A stretch of DNA of 64,000 bases from Podocnemis expansa (lineage: Eukaryota; Chordata; Testudines; Podocnemididae). Within the stretch, counting starts at the first letter, position 1, and each line of letters begins with the position of its first letter. Positions 34,870-45,457 of this stretch are shown one piece after another. The translations under genes were made by a program, and so were the position numbers. The notes below the pieces were generated by a model. It did not search any database. It was not told the origin of the DNA and saw nothing but the letters and a program-made list of their open reading frames with translations. The stretch covers positions 16,715,982 to 16,779,981 of the forward strand of contig ML682007.1 of the NCBI GenBank assembly GCA_007922195.1, given 5' to 3'.

Positions 34870-36330
34870 CTTTGAAGATTCACGTTCTATTCTTGCAGCT
34901 TCTACTAGTAAAGGACAAACATGGGACGTTTTGCCAGGATATTGAGGCAAAACATAAGCATCAGCGTGACCTTTTTCAGAAATTAATGAACAGATCTGCA
35001 CCAAGCTGTGAATTACAACTTGGTCAAACAATGAACCCACTAGAAAACGGGCTGGTGACACTGGAGGAAGTGATGCTTGTGATCAAACAGTTAGAGAATG
35101 ATAAAATGTGGTCTTGACAATATTTCATCAGAATTTCTAATGGGCGGAGGCCTGGATTAACTTCACTGGGTTCACAGAGTTGTCTTGCAAATTGATCAGC
35201 TTTCAGAGCTTTGGAAAAGGGTCTGTATTATACTCTTTAAAAAAGAGAGAGAGAGAGAATGATCATTATATTTAATTCAGTCCCTGGGAAGATGTTTATG
35301 AGCATACTAATGGACCAGCTAAACACTGTCTCAATTTCAAAATGAGTGTTTCAGTACAGGTAGACCTTCAATCCATGCAGTATATATATAGACATGCCTT
35401 GCAGAATGTCATTGAAAAGCAACTAGGACGACTAAAAGAAAATAACATTTCATTAACAGACTTTGCAGCCATTTTTGATGCAGTGCTTTTACTGGCATTG
35501 TTGATACTGCTATGCCAGTACATCAGTAGAATCAGGGGTATGCCAAGGACATGTTCTCTCCCCTACGTTATTTAATATTGTAATAGACTGTCTGATGACG
35601 AAGCTGACTGAGGCCAGAATAGGAAGTGTGAAATTTAAAGATGCACCATTAGAGCATCTGGAGTATGCAGCTGGCATTGCTTTCCTTGGAGAGAGACTAC
35701 TGACCAACTACAACTAACACTGGAAGAGCTGTGAAAAACTGCAGAAAATCTATGGGACTTAAGATCAATGGTGTAAACCCAAAGTTATGAATTTTTCTTA
35801 TAAATGGAAATGAATGACCTGCTGATGCTGCAGGTAGCTGGCAATGTCACTAAATTGGTAAAAATTTTATCTGTCTAGACAGTGTGTTGACAGCAGGATA
35901 TTCTATAACTGAAAATGTCACACATCAAATTGGTTTTTTTGTCAATGGCATTTCAGTGTCTTCAGAGGCTTGTGTGTGGGTGGTGGACTGTCTGCGTGAC
36001 AACTAAAATATGAGTATTTTATGCAGTGGTGGTGACAGCTCTGTTATATGGAGTGAAAACATGGTCATTAGAAACAGCTGGGGATAGACCACTTGACAAT
36101 TTTCAGCGTCAAGTGTTACAGCAAATTCATAACATTCGTTGGTTTTGTTTTATCACAAATGAGGAGATGCTGAGATAATCTCAGCAAGTTTCAGTCTTGT
36201 AGCAGTTGAGAACAAGACACGTGCGATGGTAGAGTCATGTCCAATGTGCAGATGAAACTATGCTTCTACAAAAGATTCACAGAACTAAGGTTGAAGGAAG
36301 CAGAGCACGAAGCAAACCACACATGAAGTT
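34870..36330 (+). pseudogene. Dead non-LTR retrotransposon reverse transcriptase (not CR1)
   Basis: Pieces of an ORF2-like protein are readable across frames. They are LLVKDKHGTF (about 34900), EEVMLVIKQLENDK (35070), RT motif A as DFAAIFDA (35459-35482), motif B as GVCQGHVLSPTLFN (35535-35576), and motif C at 35664-35675 where the catalytic YADD reads YAAG. Further downstream, LLMLQVAGNVTKLV and SALLYG-like segments mark the thumb and connection region. Frameshifts and stops separate the pieces. Both motif C aspartates are lost, so the enzyme is inactive. The motif wording differs from the neighbouring CR1. I lean to an RTE-like or related clade but cannot assign it. Confidence 0.7.
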
Positions 36331-36863
36331 AGAAGATGCAGTTTTGAGGGATTTAAGGTGCTTAAACCATAGAATCAAAGAAACGTAGGCCTGGAAGACA
36401 ACTCAAGAAGTTATCTAATCTAGTATTAGCTAGACTAGCCCTGACAGGCTTCTATCTAACTTGTTTTTAAAAACCTCCAATGACAAAGACTCTATAACCT
36501 GCTCAGGTAATTTTTCCCATTTCTTAACCATTGTTATGGTTAAGAAATTTTCCTAATGTCTAATCTAAATCTCCCTTGCTGCAATTCTGTGTTCAGTGAT
36601 TAAGGAGAACAATCTTTTATACACTTGAAGACTGTTATGCCCCCTCACTCTTTGCTATTCTCCAGCCTAAACAAACTCAGTCTTTTCAGTCTTTCCTCAT
36701 AGGTCATATTCTCTAAACTGTTAATCATTTTTGTTGATCTTCTCTGGTCTTTCTTTAATTTGTCCATATCTTTCCTGAAGTGTGGTAGCCAGAACTAGAC
36801 ACAGTACTTCAGTTGAGTTTTTATCTGTACTGAGTAAAGTGGAAGAATTACTTCTTGTGTCTT

Positions 36864-36973
36864 AAAAAAAAGAACACAACAACAAAAACCTAAGGAGTCC
36901 TGTGTCACTCAAAAAGACTAACAAATTTATTTATTGCAGGAGCTTTCGTGTGAGAAAATCAGTTTGTCAGATG
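36864..36973 (-). mobile_element. Family A repeat inserted in CR1, perfect 10-bp duplication
   Basis: CTTGTGTCTT occurs on both sides (36854-36863 and 36974-36983) and the host CR1 reads through once the insert is ignored. The insert begins with an A-rich stretch, then TAAGGAGTCCTGTGTCACTC and the core to GTTTGTCAGATG. It lacks the GGCTGCCCC end. Confidence 0.75.
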
Positions 36974-37251
36974 CTTGTGTCTTGCCTCCTACACTCCTGC
37001 TAATACATCCCAAAATGATGTCTTCCTTTTCTGCAAGAAAGTTATATTGGTGACTCATATTTAATCTGTGATCAACTACAGCTAGCAAAGTGCAGTTGAT
37101 CACTCCTGCCTCCTCTATATGCTGTCCTCCAGTGTTTGAATCTTTACAAATGTTTTGATTTGCTGTTACAGTGTGACCTGTTCCCATGACTTTACACTTC
37201 CCTGCATTTATTTCCTCCCATTCTGTAAGTCGCCCCATCTTCAAAGCAGCT

Positions 37252-37372
37252 GATGAAGTGGGATTTTCTCCCATGAAATCTCATGCAATAAATAAACTTG
37301 TTAGTTTTTAAGTGGCACAGAACTCCTTGTTTGTTTTATTGACTTAGACTAACATGGTTGCCCCTTTGGAAC
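37252..37372 (+). mobile_element. Family A repeat, near full-length simple copy
   Basis: Reads CAGCTGATGAAGTGGGATTT, CTCATGCAATAAATAAACTT, AAGTGGCACAGAACTCCTTG, then GACTAACATGGTTGCCCCTT TGG as its 3' end, with no inversion. It is the best model in this window for the sense strand of the family. It sits inside the minus-strand CR1. Confidence 0.7.
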
Positions 37373-37764
37373 CTGTCCAAGTTGAGTATTTTACATTTCA
37401 CTGTATTGAATTTCATTCTACTTATTTAAGATAATTTTTCAAGCTTGTCAAGATAATTTTGAATTCTAATGTTTTCTTTCAAGCACTTGCAATCCTTCCT
37501 TGCTTGTCAGCAAACTTTATAAGTGTACTCTTCATGCCATCATCCAAAATCCTTTATGAAGATACTGAATAGAACCAGACCCAGGGCAGATCTCTACAGG
37601 ATGCTCACTCCAGCTTGAATGTAAACCTTTGATAACTAATCTCTGAGTATGCTTTTCCAACCAGTTGTGTAGTTATAAGAAGTTACTCTAGGCTGTGTTT
37701 CTGAGGTCATGTCAGGCAGTATCAAAAGCCTTACTGAAGCTGAGATATAGCACGTCTACTGGGA

Positions 37765-37824
37765 CGTTCCAAAGGGGCAGCCGTGTCAGTCTTTAAGTGC
37801 CACAGGACTCCTTGCTTGTTTTGA
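37765..37824 (-). mobile_element. 60-bp rearranged family A copy with 10-bp duplication
   Basis: TCTACTGGGA flanks both sides (37755-37764 and 37825-37834). The insert joins CGTTCCAAAGGGGCAGCCGT to TTAAGTGCCACAGGACTCCT at the shared word AGTCT, so it consists of only the 3' end plus an inverted internal piece. Confidence 0.75.
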
Positions 37825-37834
37825 TCTACTGGGA

Positions 37835-38570
37835 AGAATGTGTAAGAAGAAAAACAACTGAAGACAGCTGGCAGTTTTTCAGAGACAGTATTAAGAGCAC
37901 AAGCACAAACTATTCCAATGTGCAAGAAGGATAGGAAGTATGGCAAGAGACTCAATCATCTAAAAATAAAGAAAGCATCCTATAGAAAATGGAAACTAGA
38001 AAAAAATCACAAAGGATGACTATAAACAAATAACACAATTATGTAGGGGAAAAATCAGAAAGGCCAAGGCATAAACTGAGATCAGACTAGTGGAAGGCAT
38101 AAAGGGTAATGAAAAAATATTTTAATATATATTAGACACAAGAGGAAGATCAAGGGCAGGGTAGGTCCATTACTCAACAAGGAGGGAAAATCAATAACAG
38201 AAAATGTGGAAATGGTGGTGGAACTGAACAATTTCTTTGTTTGGATCTTCACTGAGAAGGTTGGTAGTGACTGGATGCCTGACATAGCAGAAGGCAGTAA
38301 AAATGAGATAGGCTCAGAAACTAAAAAGGGGAAAGAACAAGTTAAAAATTACCTAGACAGGTTAGGTTCCTAACTGTCAGGATGATTAACCACTGGAACA
38401 AGTTGCCTAGGCAGGTTGTGGAATCTCCATCACTGGACGTGTTTAAGATCTGGTTAGACAAGCACCTGTCAGGGATGGTTTAAGAGGGTACTTGGTCCTG
38501 CCATGACTGCAGGGGACTGGACTTGATGACCTCTCATGGTCATTTCCAGTTTCTATGATTCTCTGATTCC
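37835..38570 (+). mobile_element. Internally deleted CR1 nested in the opposite-strand CR1
   Basis: The left part (37835-38365) carries CR1 ORF2 linker sequence before the RT domain (KIRKAKA...IKGN wording around 38050-38110). The right part (38366-38570) is the CR1 3' UTR ending TTTCTATGATTCTCTGATTC, the 8-bp-type tail of CR1. The whole RT region is missing between them. Confidence 0.7.
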
Positions 38571-38835
38571 CCCAAGTATCTGGTTACTCTATTAAAGAGG
38601 AGTATTCAGATAGTATAATCTGATTCTTTCTTGATAAATTCATGTTGACCATAACTTCTAAGTGCTTACAAATTGATTGTTTGATTAGTTGATCCATTAT
38701 CTTTCCAGAAACAGAGGTTAAGCTGGCCGGTCTATAATTCCCTAGGTTGTCCTTATTCCCCTTCCTATCAGTACCATATCTGCCCTTTTTCAGTTCTCTG
38801 GGATTTCTCCCCTTCTCCCATACTGACTCTTGCTA

Positions 38836-39400
38836 AAGAAAGTTGACTTGCAAGGGACAGTTCAAGATGTAAATCCATTCTACATGCCACCATGCCCATG
38901 TCATAACTATGTGAATCTGCTGCTGCTTAGCATTTGACTCCTTTTGGTGCACCTAGTGGACCCACTTCTATAGATCACAAGAGCTTTGGTTCAAAGTGCA
39001 GCTTCGCCACTGTGTGAGATGGCAAGGGCAGTTACCATACCGGGAAAGCCACTAGTTAATTTCACTCTATTATCTGCTTAATTTGCAGCATCAGGATCAG
39101 AAGCAAATATATGGTAATCTCAGCTCTGCTTGAGAACTTGTTTTAATCCGCAAGGCCAGGGGAAAGAGGCTGAGGCAGATGGAGGGAGCAAGCAATTCAT
39201 TCCTGATGCTTCATGATGCAGCAGAGACTGGGTGTGTATTTGAGGGAACATGTTGCTATTGACTTCTTTCTGGACTACATGGACACTGGAATTTTGTATT
39301 CCCAGGGAAGAAATATAACCAAAGCCTCAGGTCTGAAACCCCGGGAATTTTGAGGCAATCTAGACTTGGATGTTTGCGGCTGTACCTTTCCAGCAGCCCA

Positions 39401-39438
<38 letters not shown>

Positions 39439-39644
39439 ACAAACATGAATCCCCATTAGATTGGAGGCCCTTTTAGAGCAATTGTGTTAAAACAAGCTTT
39501 AAGTGCTTGAAATGCTCTTCTCAGGCAGAATGTAGCTTATTGCTTCCCTTGTTGTCACTTTAACACAAAAAATGCTTCTTCCCATGGGGATGCATTGTAG
39601 AAAAGAAATTGCCTGTATTGGAAGGGAATTCAAGAGTCATTCAG
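38836..39644. other. Intergenic with a (GT)n run
   Basis: No gene. A (GT)n microsatellite lies at 39403-39434. Confidence 0.45.
39403..39434. repeat. (GT)n microsatellite
   Basis: About sixteen uninterrupted GT units. Confidence 0.9.
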
Positions 39645-39752
39645 GGGGCGAATTCTATTCTGCTATACCAGCATAAATCTAAACTAATACCATTTATTTC
39701 ACTGGAGTTGCTCTATGTTTACACTGGTGTATGTCAGAGCAGAAACTGGCCC
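39645..39752. mobile_element. Short palindromic MITE
   Basis: The arm GCGAATTCTATTCTGCT pairs with AGAGCAGAAACTGGCCC, and inner arms TACCAGCATAAATC and TTTACACTGGTGTA pair around a TTTCACTGGAG centre. Confidence 0.55.
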
Positions 39753-40524
39753 TCTAAAGGCATGACTCACCAGCCTTTCATTAATGCAACATGATGCACA
39801 TGAAACCATGCTAATCTGATATTATAGGTGGGCAGGTAACACTACTTAAAACTTTGACTGCCCAACATTTCCCATTATAAAGCTTTTTTCAGTTGCTTAT
39901 AAGTTTGCCAAGAATGAGAATAGGGGAAAGTGTACTGTTTTACTCACATATAAAAGTTCTTACAACAATGTCATTGAAACGCTCAAGTGCCTCTGTGCTT
40001 TGGAAAAAGAGCTTTGGCCAAGTTTTGAGCCTTAAAAAAGCACACTTTTGCAAATGTTCAGTAGAGTCTTGTTAGAGTTTGGCAGCTAAATTCTCCAATG
40101 ATTCCATCTATACTGAGTATCTTTCAACCTCTCATAGCTCCTTTCTGTCAACTGGACTGTACTCAGAGCATCCCCACAGAGCATGCTTCAAGCCAAGGAC
40201 TGCAGGGGCTGAGCAGGACTTTCCCTTCAATTGTTCCTCCTGGTTGGGCCACAGTGCTTCAGACACTGGAGCTGAGCACAGGGATACTGTCTCTCTCTCT
40301 TGCACTTTCAACCCCCTCCACCAGCAGCATGGAGGCAAAAGCTACTTTAGCCAAATGCAACAAGAGCAACTGTTCTTCCTCATACTGCAAAGTCCTTATT
40401 CCATAGGTAGTACTATGGAAATCAATTAGAATATTTTCTGTTCTGATTTAAAGTGACAGAATAGGGCCTTTTGTGATTTGATCTGTGTAGCACTAGTAGC
40501 AACTTTTGAGAGGTTTCTTATAAA
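39753..40524. other. Intergenic, nothing recognised
   Basis: No supported gene; the open frames near 40100-40400 show no domain. Confidence 0.4.
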
Positions 40525-40950
40525 GTCTTAAATTCCAAGCTCAGAAGAGGCCATTGTGAGCATCTAGTCTGACCTGTCCTACTATATAACACAGGCCATA
40601 GAACTTCCCCACATAATTCTTAGTGCAGATCTTTCAGAAAAAATATCCAATCTTGATTTAAAAATTGTCAGTGAAGGAAAATCCACCACAACCTTTAGTA
40701 AGGTGTTCCACTAGCTAATTAGTCACTGTTAAAATATATTCACATTTCCTGTGCAGCTCAACACATATCTTGCTGCACAATTGAAGAGCTGGTGTAGTGT
40801 GCTTTCTGAATGACTCCTGAATTCTCTTCCTATGTGTGAAGCCTTTTTCCTTGTAATGCATCCCCATGGAACAGAACATTTCTTGTGACAAACAGACAAC
40901 AGGGGAAGCAACAAACTGCATTTTGCCTGAAGGGAGCATTTCAAACACTT
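40525..40950 (-). mobile_element. CR1-like LINE 3' fragment
   Basis: The series AGAGGCCATTGTGAGCATCT, ATAACACAGGCCATAGAACT and GGAAAATCCACCACAACCTT is typical of reverse-complement turtle CR1. The 5' side is truncated near 40740-40950, where the match fades. Confidence 0.65.
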
Positions 40951-41402
40951 AAAGCTTGTTTTAACACAAGTGCTCTAAAAGGGCCTCATGTTTCATGTGG
41001 ACTCAGGTTCTGTTTCCCTTCTCACCCTAAGACGCACGGCTAGGAATCAGTAACTGGCTCAGGCTGCAATAATATGAACCTGCCCTTCCTCAAGGCTCAA
41101 GGGGCTTTGCTTGTATTTCTTTCCTGGAATTACAAAAATCTGACATCCACTTAGTCCATAAAGAGATCAGTAGGAACAGATTGCAAGAAATGCATGTCTA
41201 GTTGAAGCTGCCTCATGAATGATCAGGACATTTACTCCTGCCTGCTGCCCCAGCCTCATTCCCTGGCCTTGCTGATTTAAAGAACAGGCATTGCCATATG
41301 TGTATTTGGATCTGATTTCCACAGCATTTTGCAAAGTAAAAAGTTTTATATGGTCTCAGCATGAATCAATTTGATTGGATCTGGCTTAATCGAAACAGAA
41401 AA

Positions 41403-41404
<2 letters not shown>

Positions 41405-41451
<47 letters not shown>

Positions 41452-41461
41452 NNNNNNNNNN

Positions 41462-41509
<48 letters not shown>
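41405..41509. repeat. (CA)n microsatellite containing a 10-N assembly gap
   Basis: CA repeats flank N at 41452-41461. The exact 10-N block indicates a placeholder gap, so the true repeat length is unknown. Confidence 0.95.
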
Positions 41510-41639
41510 ACAAAAAGTTAATTGTCTCACCTTACCATGATAGTATTTATAACGATAATGAAGCTTCACAGTGTCTTTGGAAGGTAACATTACTGCATTG
41601 CACAAATAAGGAACATGACTTTAATAACTCAGTCATAGG

Positions 41640-41743
41640 CTAAGGGGTTATTACAAGAGTGGGTTGGTGCGGTTTTGTGGCTTGCATTGTGAAGGCGGGC
41701 AGACTAGATGACCATATTGGTCCCTTCTGCCCTTAGAGTCTAT
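41640..41743 (+). mobile_element. CR1 3' end, split by a MITE
   Basis: GCGGTTTTGTGGCTTGCATT, then CAGACTAGATGACCATATTG and CTTAGAGTCTAT is the CR1 3' UTR and tail. The tail resumes at 42112 as TATGAGTCTATGAAAC after the inserted element. Confidence 0.75.
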
Positions 41744-42111
41744 GGCTACGTCTACATTGGCAATTTCCGTCGAATTAAGGAGACTTAATTTGAACTCACT
41801 TAGTCTCTGTCTACACTAGACTTTCATTAAGTCAAATTAAGAAATCCCTTAATGAAAGCTTATTTCAAATTAATAAGAACCAGCTGTTTGTTCAACCTAA
41901 GCTTTAATTTAACACCTTATTAAGGTTGAATTAAGGGCAATTCAGTCGAATAAACAAAGTGGACTAAACTGGGTCAACTTGAAGTCAATTTAGTCCACTT
42001 TGTTAGTTTGACTTAATAAGATCGAGTTTAGTTCAAATTAAGGTCGAACTTGTTAGTTCGAATTTGTTAACTTTTCAATTTTTGTTAACTTTTTCTAGTG
42101 TAGACATAGCC
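41744..42111. mobile_element. GGCTACGTCTACA MITE inserted in a CR1 tail
   Basis: The ends GGCTACGTCTACA and TGTAGACATAGCC are complementary. TAT flanks both sides, matching a 3-bp duplication of the interrupted CR1 tail. The interior folds (AATTAAGGAGACTTAATT, GTCCACTT and its partners). No ORF. Confidence 0.75.
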
Positions 42112-42134
42112 TATGAGTCTATGAAACACATGCT

Positions 42135-42706
42135 GCATGATTGGCTTGCTTATGGTCACCAGCAAGTCAGTGACTGAACCAAGAATGGACCAAGAGCCTA
42201 GGCTTCCAATCACTATTACAGTAGTTCCCAACCTTTTCAGTAACACAGCACACTTCAATGAGACAAACAATTCCACGGCGCACCCACTTTTTTCAGTTGA
42301 ATTGATTGCTCACAAACATCACATTTACTATGGTTACTGTCTTATTAGAGAGTTTTATTAGTTTGCATGCAACAAGCTAAAGAAGGATCATGTGCATTAA
42401 TGGTTCAACTTCACTGGAAAAAAAATAGACGTCATCTCAATTTTGCCCTTTGGCCACCTGCATTTAGAATGGTCACATTTTAGAATCAAAAGACCAATAC
42501 CTTGCTTTTAATTTGGTGTTTAATTATTCACAAGTTTTATGAGTTGTAATTTTGTTTGGATAAAACATTGCTTAAGATGAAACAATGTTTTACACTGATT
42601 TTTCTTTAACTTTGTACAAAATTTTATGGCACACTTGGATAGTTCTTGAGGCACACCGATTGAAAACCACTGAACTATTAGACTGAGTGATCTCCCTCCT
42701 ATTTTA
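42135..42706 (-). repeat. MIR copy split by a hAT element
   Basis: GGTCACCAGCAAGTCAGTGA on the left and TAGACTGAGTGATCTCCCTC on the right are adjacent parts of reverse-complement MIR; the hAT at 42219-42672 lies between. Confidence 0.5.
42219..42672. mobile_element. hAT-type non-autonomous element
   Basis: Starts CAGTAGTTCCCAACCTTTTC and ends with the complement of CAGTGGTTTTCAATC. Flanks CACTATTA and AACTATTA give a 7/8 match of the 8-bp duplication. 454 bp with no transposase. Confidence 0.75.
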
Positions 42707-44255
42707 AGACCATGCTATTAATTACTACCCATTAATAACTACTGATAATATAAAAAGTGACTTTTTAAATGGAAACACAAGAGTCCAGGAAAGGCAAATT
42801 TGCTACACATTTAATTCCATGAATGTATTTGATGGACAGCTGTGTCTACAGAGAAACTCTAGTAGTTGCCATCCAGGATATGAAATCAGCAGAAATGTTT
42901 TCTGCTAAAGCTGACAAAGCTCAAGATGTGGAGAAAAAAGTAAAAACCGAAAATGAGCAGCTGGCTGTCCATGTGGCCTCTGTTGGGGATGGAAATATTT
43001 CTAGAGTTTGGTAAATTGCAAAAAAATGTAGGCTGTTGTAATCGTGGACGCAAACAGCAAAGAATAATGCTCATGAAATGCTGGAGTACTGCTGCGCTAT
43101 TGCTTGGTGCTGTAGAGTTCAACAGCACAGCGGTTCCGTAAACGGCAGCCAGTGGAAGAAAGTCCAAGACAGTCCCAATAACCAAGTGGTTTGTTTTGCT
43201 GAGCATACTAACTTTATTTCATACTGAAGCGTCATCTGAATTTAGAATTCCCTGCCCACCTTGTGCAGCGAATCTATGCCCTCAGCTCCAGGCACTGCAG
43301 ATGTTGAAGTCCAACTTTACAGAATTAGTGCAACTTTTCAGTATCTGGTAGTTTTGCTGAGTACAGTCTGTTAAATGATGTGTGATATTAACCAAGACAA
43401 TATCTCAAGGAGCCCCCGAGGGGGTGTTCTGCTGGAGAGGAATGTGCAAACTGGTTTGGAATAAAATGAAGAACTTACATTTCAGTTCAATTCATACCCA
43501 TTTTTCTGGTATTTAGAAAGGTTGTGTGTGATGGGTGGGAAAGGAAGTTTTGTAAATTAATTTGCACATGCCATTACAATTAGATTTAATTGTTCTGAGT
43601 TGGCTGAAATTAGAAAATGCTGGAAATCACATGATGGACCCTGGAGTTTCCAGTCATATTTCCAAAGCAAAGAAGTTTGAAAAAGCCACTAAACTTGTTG
43701 TTTCTCATCTGACTCCCAGGAAATTGGATCCTTTAAGATTCCTGCATCACCAGACTTGAGTGGTAACAAACATAACAACTTAATTGGGATGGCCTTGATT
43801 TTGCAGTCATTAACATTGCTGTTGGCACAATAATCTGAAGAATGAGGAGAACTTTCATAACCGAAGGTAAAGCCAGACAGAGCTTGCCTGTTGAAGGAGC
43901 TTGTTACAAATTGTAAAGCTGTGTCAAATTTGAGTGTGCAAACCTTTGAATGAACCTGGGCTTAGTTTAGTGGAACCTCTGTGTGGAGTGGTGCTTGAGG
44001 GTGAATGTCATACCACATCATTTTGATTCTTAATCAGGAAAAGCCTAGTTGGATGAGCTTTGCTTTCCTCTTTTGCATTTGATTGAACCTGAAATGCCCT
44101 AAGAAACTGTGGGATGAGAGAGGGAGCCCACACCAACTGAAACCTGAAAGAAGCTCCCCTGAATGAGGATAAACGGAAAGTACAAAGCGTGAAATGCAGA
44201 CCATACATCTGTTAACTTGGACATACACACACACACACACCTGCTTTGATCAGTA
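42707..44255. other. Intergenic, nothing recognised
   Basis: No gene with a recognisable domain. An (AC)n run lies at 44225-44241. Confidence 0.4.
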
Positions 44256-44315
44256 GGCCCGCTCCTACCCCATTGAAGTCAGTAGTTGCCATTGACTTCA
44301 ATGTGAGTAGGACAG
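44256..44315. mobile_element. Short palindromic MITE
   Basis: The arms CTCCTACCCCATTGAAGTCA and TGACTTCAATGTGAGTAGGA fold around GTAGTTGCCAT. Confidence 0.55.
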
Positions 44316-44610
44316 CATCCACCAGAATATCCAGCAGAGTTGCAAATATAATGAAAGGACTCATCCTATTTTTGATTGAGGCAACCTAAAGAAAGCATTT
44401 TGAACAAGCAAATGCAACCTCTCCCTAGTCTATTTTCTGGCAGTCACTGCCTAGAATTTCATTCCTGCCAAGCTATGTTTTAGATGCTGGTGCATGGAAC
44501 TTACATGTAATTTACACGTGCTATAGTAGAGCTCATAGGTCGCAGATGATCAAGATGCTACCTCAGAAAAGATTCTATATTTTTAAAAAAGCCTCACAGA
44601 TGATTTAGGA
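44316..44610. other. Intergenic spacer
   Basis: Nothing recognised. ATTTAGGA at 44603-44610 is the left target duplication of the next element. Confidence 0.4.
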
Positions 44611-45457
44611 CTGTGGTTCCCAATCTGTGGGCCGCAGACCCCTGGGAGGGCCACAGAAGTATTGCCGGGGGGCCGTGGAGAGTTCCAGGAGCGGGTCCCA
44701 TTTTAAATCGCCTGCCCTGCGCAGCCCAAGCACGTGGGCCACGTGGGGTGGAAGGAAGCACTCTGCAGCTGCTCCTGATAAGTGGGGGGTGGGTTGGGTG
44801 AACAGGGTTGGGGGGTTACAAGCATTGGGGTTGCGGGGCCAGGGGTGGGCACAGAGGGCTACCCGGCCACAGTGGCAGCCAAGCTCACCTGAACAGGTTG
44901 GGGGCCACGGCGGTGCCCACTGACGGATAGCTTGCTGGTGGCAGCTTGGCTCTGCTCCGTTCCCCTTCAGGGGCTGGCCCCGCTCACCTGAGGGCATCAT
45001 GGTGGGGCTGCCGCTCACTGGCTCACAGATGCCATTTGTGGCTCTGCTCCTCTGCAGGGCTGGCCCCCCACTCACTTGCAGGGGCTGGAAAGGGGCTGGC
45101 TTTGTGCCCTGGTGGCGGGGTCGCCATGCCAGCAGCCTCGCTCACCTGGGGGCCATGGTGGCCGGACTGCAGCTCACTGGCGGGTCACATGCTGGTGGCG
45201 GCTCAGCTTTGCTCTCCTGCAGGGGCTGGCTGGGAGCCATGGCCGCGGCAGCCCCACTCGCTGGCACAGGGAGGGGGAGAAGGGGTGAGCCATGGCCACA
45301 GTGGCTCCTGCTTCCCACCCAGATTGTGGCCATGCGGGCCAGATTTCTGCCACATGGGCTAGATCCTGCACAGAGTTGCTGCTGACAGACAGGGGGGCCA
45401 TGAAATTTTGGGGGGCTATAAAGAGGTCCCCAGCCTGCAAAAGGTTGGGAACCACTG
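44611..45457. mobile_element. GC-rich hAT-type element, 847 bp, perfect 8-bp duplication
   Basis: The ends CTGTGGTTCCCAATCTGTGG and the complement of CAGTGGTTCCCAACCTTTTG are flanked by ATTTAGGA on both sides (44603-44610 and 45458-45465). The interior is very GC-rich, with repeated words such as GGGGCTGGC and CCATGGTGG, and long open frames on both strands that are by-products of GC content, not genes. Confidence 0.88.

Larger units (their letters stand above)
36368..38835 (-). mobile_element. CR1 LINE (ORF2 remnants), broken by four nested insertions
   Basis: Starts with the reverse complement of a CR1 3' end (CATAGAATCAAAGAAACG) and continues through CR1 ORF2 sequence to about 38835. On the minus strand VDHRLNMSHQYNF and ILGCISRS (near 37050) are the CR1 RT C-terminal region. 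The segment 38575-38835 encodes the N-terminal RT wording (GNKDNLGNYRPASL). It is interrupted at 36864-36973, 37252-37372, 37765-37824 and 37835-38570 by younger elements. All frames are broken. Confidence 0.8.

Noticed and set aside
36927..37274. 115-codon minus-strand frame with RT-like wording as a gene
   Set aside because: The recognisable part is CR1 ORF2 flanked by family A repeat sequence; it is a transposon remnant, not a host gene.
41366..41643. Frames reading His-Thr or Cys-Val repeats
   Set aside because: Translation of a CA microsatellite across an N gap.
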